Shown one piece after another: positions 61,690 to 64,000 of a stretch of 64,000 nt of DNA. The notes beneath the pieces are model-generated. The model was given only the letters and a program-made list of their open reading frames with translations, did no database searches and had not been told where the DNA came from. The stretch spans positions 2,000,056-2,064,055 of the forward strand of contig JADCRB010000037.1 in the NCBI GenBank assembly GCA_021464245.1. Direction: 5' to 3'. The translations under genes were made by a program, and so were the position numbers. Origin of the DNA: Carallia brachiata (Eukaryota > Streptophyta > Magnoliopsida > Malpighiales > Rhizophoraceae). Numbering within the stretch: position 1 is the first letter of the stretch; each line of letters starts with the position of its first letter.

Positions 61690-61750
61690 AGACAATCTCT
61701 CTCTCTCTCTTTCTCTCTCTCTCGATATTGTTGAGAGAAAGAGAGAGCAA
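61690..61750 (-). repeat. CT/GA inverted microsatellite in the MYB leader
   Basis: On the plus strand a CT tract (about 61,697-61,723) is followed, after CGATATTGTT, by GAGAGAAAGAGAGAGC (61,732-61,749). The two can pair into a stem. On the minus strand the tract lies 65-120 bp upstream of the MYB ATG, probably in the 5' untranslated region. Confidence 0.75.
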
Positions 61751-62324
61751 AACCCGAATAGGAGATGCAGAGAAGTGGGAAATTTTTATGACCAAAGAGG
61801 CATCGAATCAAGAAGCACTTGAATGGAATCTCAGTAACCTTTTTCACAAAAAAAGCATAAATTGAGGAATCTAATAAAGTCCCAACTTTCCAAATTTCAA
61901 GGAAAAATCGATAAGCGGTAATTGAAAAGCCGATCTCCTAATTTTTAATTTAATCAAATGATAAATCACAAGCCAAGGTTCCCACTTGATCGAAACGCAA
62001 GTTTCAGAAGAAGGAAAAAAAAAAAAAGAGCAAAACTTTTGCAACAAAGTTCAAAACTTTGAAACCATCAAAACCCCAATTGAAGGTTTGCTTTTCTGTA
62101 TTTAGCAAATCGAATCAGTAGTAAAAGCAGAGAGAGACCAAAAGCACACAGGAAATAAAGACCTTCTCAGGAAGTGGCACAGAAGTTTTGAACTTTAATG
62201 GCTTTTTTTCTCTTTTCTTTTTCGTCTCTTTAATTTTTTCTTTCCCCTTTGGCTTAAAAGGCACCACAAAAAAAAAAAAAAGGCAAAGCAGTAAGTCCAA
62301 GAAGTGAGTACTGAAATGCCACCC

Positions 62325-62333
62325 TTTTATAAT
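62325..62333 (-). promoter_or_regulatory. Probable TATA box of the MYB gene
   Basis: On the minus strand, CAATTATAAAAGGGTGG places a TATAAAAG element about 700 bp upstream of the ATG, with CT-rich leader-like sequence between. If right, the leader is long and may contain an intron. Confidence 0.4.
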
Positions 62334-64000
62334 TGTTTTACTGGTGAAGTTGTAATGTAAGAAAGGGAGGATCTATGGAACTAGAACAAGAACAAGCAGA
62401 GAGAGGGAGAAAAAGAAAGAATTTAAAAGTGTTGAGTTGTGATTGGTGGAATGGATGTGGGTGTTTGTGGGCGCAGCTGCTCAAGAAATGTTCTCTTCTC
62501 CCAGCAAGCACGTTACATGTACAGACTAGAGAGAGGGAGAGAAAGCCAATCGAAAAACAGCAAATCGAGAAGGCCGACCTGTGATTGGGGAAGAGTATGG
62601 CTGGCTGGTGGTAATTTTGTAATTTTCGATTGGCAACTGGGTCCAAGCAAATAAAGAAGGTACCCACTTTGACGATTGACAATTGTGACACTAAGCAGCA
62701 GAAGTAAGATGTGTTCTAATTTTTTTAATTAAAAAAAAAAAGTTATTGAAGGTATATTTGATAATCAATCTTTTGATTAGATTCATATTAACTCTCTTTT
62801 TAATAATTTATTTAATAATATCTATAAGAGTTAGGCTCACTACTAGAAAATCATTAAAATTAAATGAATTTTTCACGTTAATGTCCCGACTAATGAATCT
62901 AATTTTAAATATAAATCACAATTTTTTTACTAACTAAAAGACCACTTAATCATTACTATAGGAAGGTGCATGTGTTAAAATTTGAATTTGAAATATTAAG
63001 TATAAAAATATATTAATTTATTATTAAATTATCACGTCAAATAATAGATAAGATGCGTTTCATATTTAAAAAAATTGTCTTAATATTTTTAAATTTTCAT
63101 ATCAATCCATGACGTTTAAAATCCTCTTCAAATGAATACCATTCTATAGGAAAAACAGTTAAATGGTTGATAAATTCCGTCATGCCAATATAAAGATAAA
63201 GATATGTGTTTATAATTTCAGATTTATTATTACCATTTAATTGGTTTAAAAAAAATTTATTTGGACTCAACAACATTTAGATAATGAATCTCTGTTAATA
63301 AATTGAATTGAATGGAGTAAAAACAAACAGAAATACTTTGACCCTGATCTACATATTCAATAATTGATATATTCATAATAAATTTTTTTTATTTAAAAAA
63401 GAAATATTTGTTCCCATTATTATATTTATAGAGTTTACTTACTCATAAATTTGGTGTAAACAGTCTACCTTATATCAAAAAATGATCTAATGTAATCTAG
63501 TGATCTCGTATAATTTTTTCTGACAGATGTATATAATACTATCCACGTGTACACAATTTTTTTGCAAAAAAAAAAAAGAAGTAATAAAAATATAAAAATT
63601 GTAGGATTGATTAATTATATCTATTAATTTTTATTACTTTTTTTTGTCTGTCACATATTCAAATGTTTCTATCTAATTAACCCAAATTTTTAAATAATGG
63701 CACGTGCATTTCATTAGTTGCTGCGACGGTCAAAAAAATATTTCTTTTTCTTTACTTCCTGGACATATTACATATAGTCGGTCATGTGGGCCCTCTAATG
63801 CAATGAATGAGTTGAAATAGCTTCTTGTTGTGCATGGCCATAAACTCAGAGTTAATGAAATAATTCAAGAATTCAAGCAGTAGCTGTTAAAAAAAAAAAA
63901 AAAAAAGAATTGAAGCAGTAATTTATGAAGTTTTAACATTTAATTTTGATAATTTCTCCTTGTGAACTACCAACTAATACAGCCTATATGCCATCATAAT
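62334..64000. other. Right flank, upstream of the MYB gene
   Basis: Positions 62,340-62,690 are of mixed composition and probably proximal promoter of the MYB gene. The remainder is very AT-rich, with a poly(A) micro-insertion at 63,867-63,920. I see no further gene. Confidence 0.45.
63867..63920 (+). repeat. Poly(A) micro-insertion with 16-bp direct repeats
   Basis: AAGAATTCAAGCAGTA (63867-63882) recurs as AAGAATTGAAGCAGTA (63905-63920). The insert is GCTGTT followed by a run of about 16 A directly before the second copy. Confidence 0.65.

Noticed and set aside
1..64000. tRNA, rRNA and known microRNA genes
   Set aside because: By eye I found no tRNA T-loop/acceptor pairing or familiar mature miRNA sequences. 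A covariance-model scan would be decisive.

Overview
The window is nuclear DNA from a flowering plant, most likely a woody eudicot of the rosid type. Citrus or a relative would fit, but the sequence alone does not prove it. The evidence is five spliced or single-exon plant genes with GT-AG introns, long AT-rich intergenic DNA full of small foldback transposons and poly(A) tracts, and land-plant-specific families (AUX1/LAX, land-plant GPAT, BAHD, DIVARICATA-type MYB). I see no prokaryotic feature, CRISPR array, rRNA or tRNA.

Layout. 1-2,381: gene-free, with three G-boxes. 2,382-5,767 (-): LAX1/AUX1-type auxin influx carrier in 8 coding exons, with a probable 5' leader and promoter to about 6,570. 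6,600-31,700: about 25 kb with no convincing gene, holding MITEs, a decayed copia integrase relic, a GC-rich orphan ORF and a Harbinger-like element with a 1-kb purine satellite core. 31,964-35,448 (+): GPAT6-type sn-2 glycerol-3-phosphate acyltransferase in 2 exons, carrying two single-base deletions near its 3' end and an Asp-to-Tyr change in the phosphatase domain. 39,143-42,292 (+): 26S proteasome lid subunit RPN8 in 10 exons. 43,539-44,951 (-): intronless BAHD acyltransferase, convergent with RPN8. 45,100-60,349: gene-poor, with a GC-rich LINE-like 3' end and the second copy of a 0.5-kb MITE. 60,350-61,630 (-): DIVARICATA-like MYB in 2 exons, with leader and TATA box to about 62,330. The rest is AT-rich intergenic DNA.

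The genes do not form one pathway. They cover auxin uptake, cutin precursor synthesis, protein degradation, acyl transfer to an unknown acceptor, and transcription control. From memory, the LAX/AUX1, GPAT6 and MYB set matches a small Arabidopsis chromosome 2 cluster, and RPN8 beside a DIV-type MYB matches two other Arabidopsis loci, so the gene order looks like an old conserved block.

The most unusual signals are not genes. (1) At least eleven loci share one architecture: a 9-21 bp direct repeat, a few unique bases, an A-run, then the second repeat copy. This looks like retroposition of almost nothing but a poly(A) tail. (2) Two long-inverted-repeat MITEs of about 500 bp, 42 kb apart, each have a 10-bp target duplication. 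(3) A TTA-flanked element carries a kilobase of near-pure purine. (4) The GPAT6 gene is damaged. I found no evidence of a wholly new biological system.
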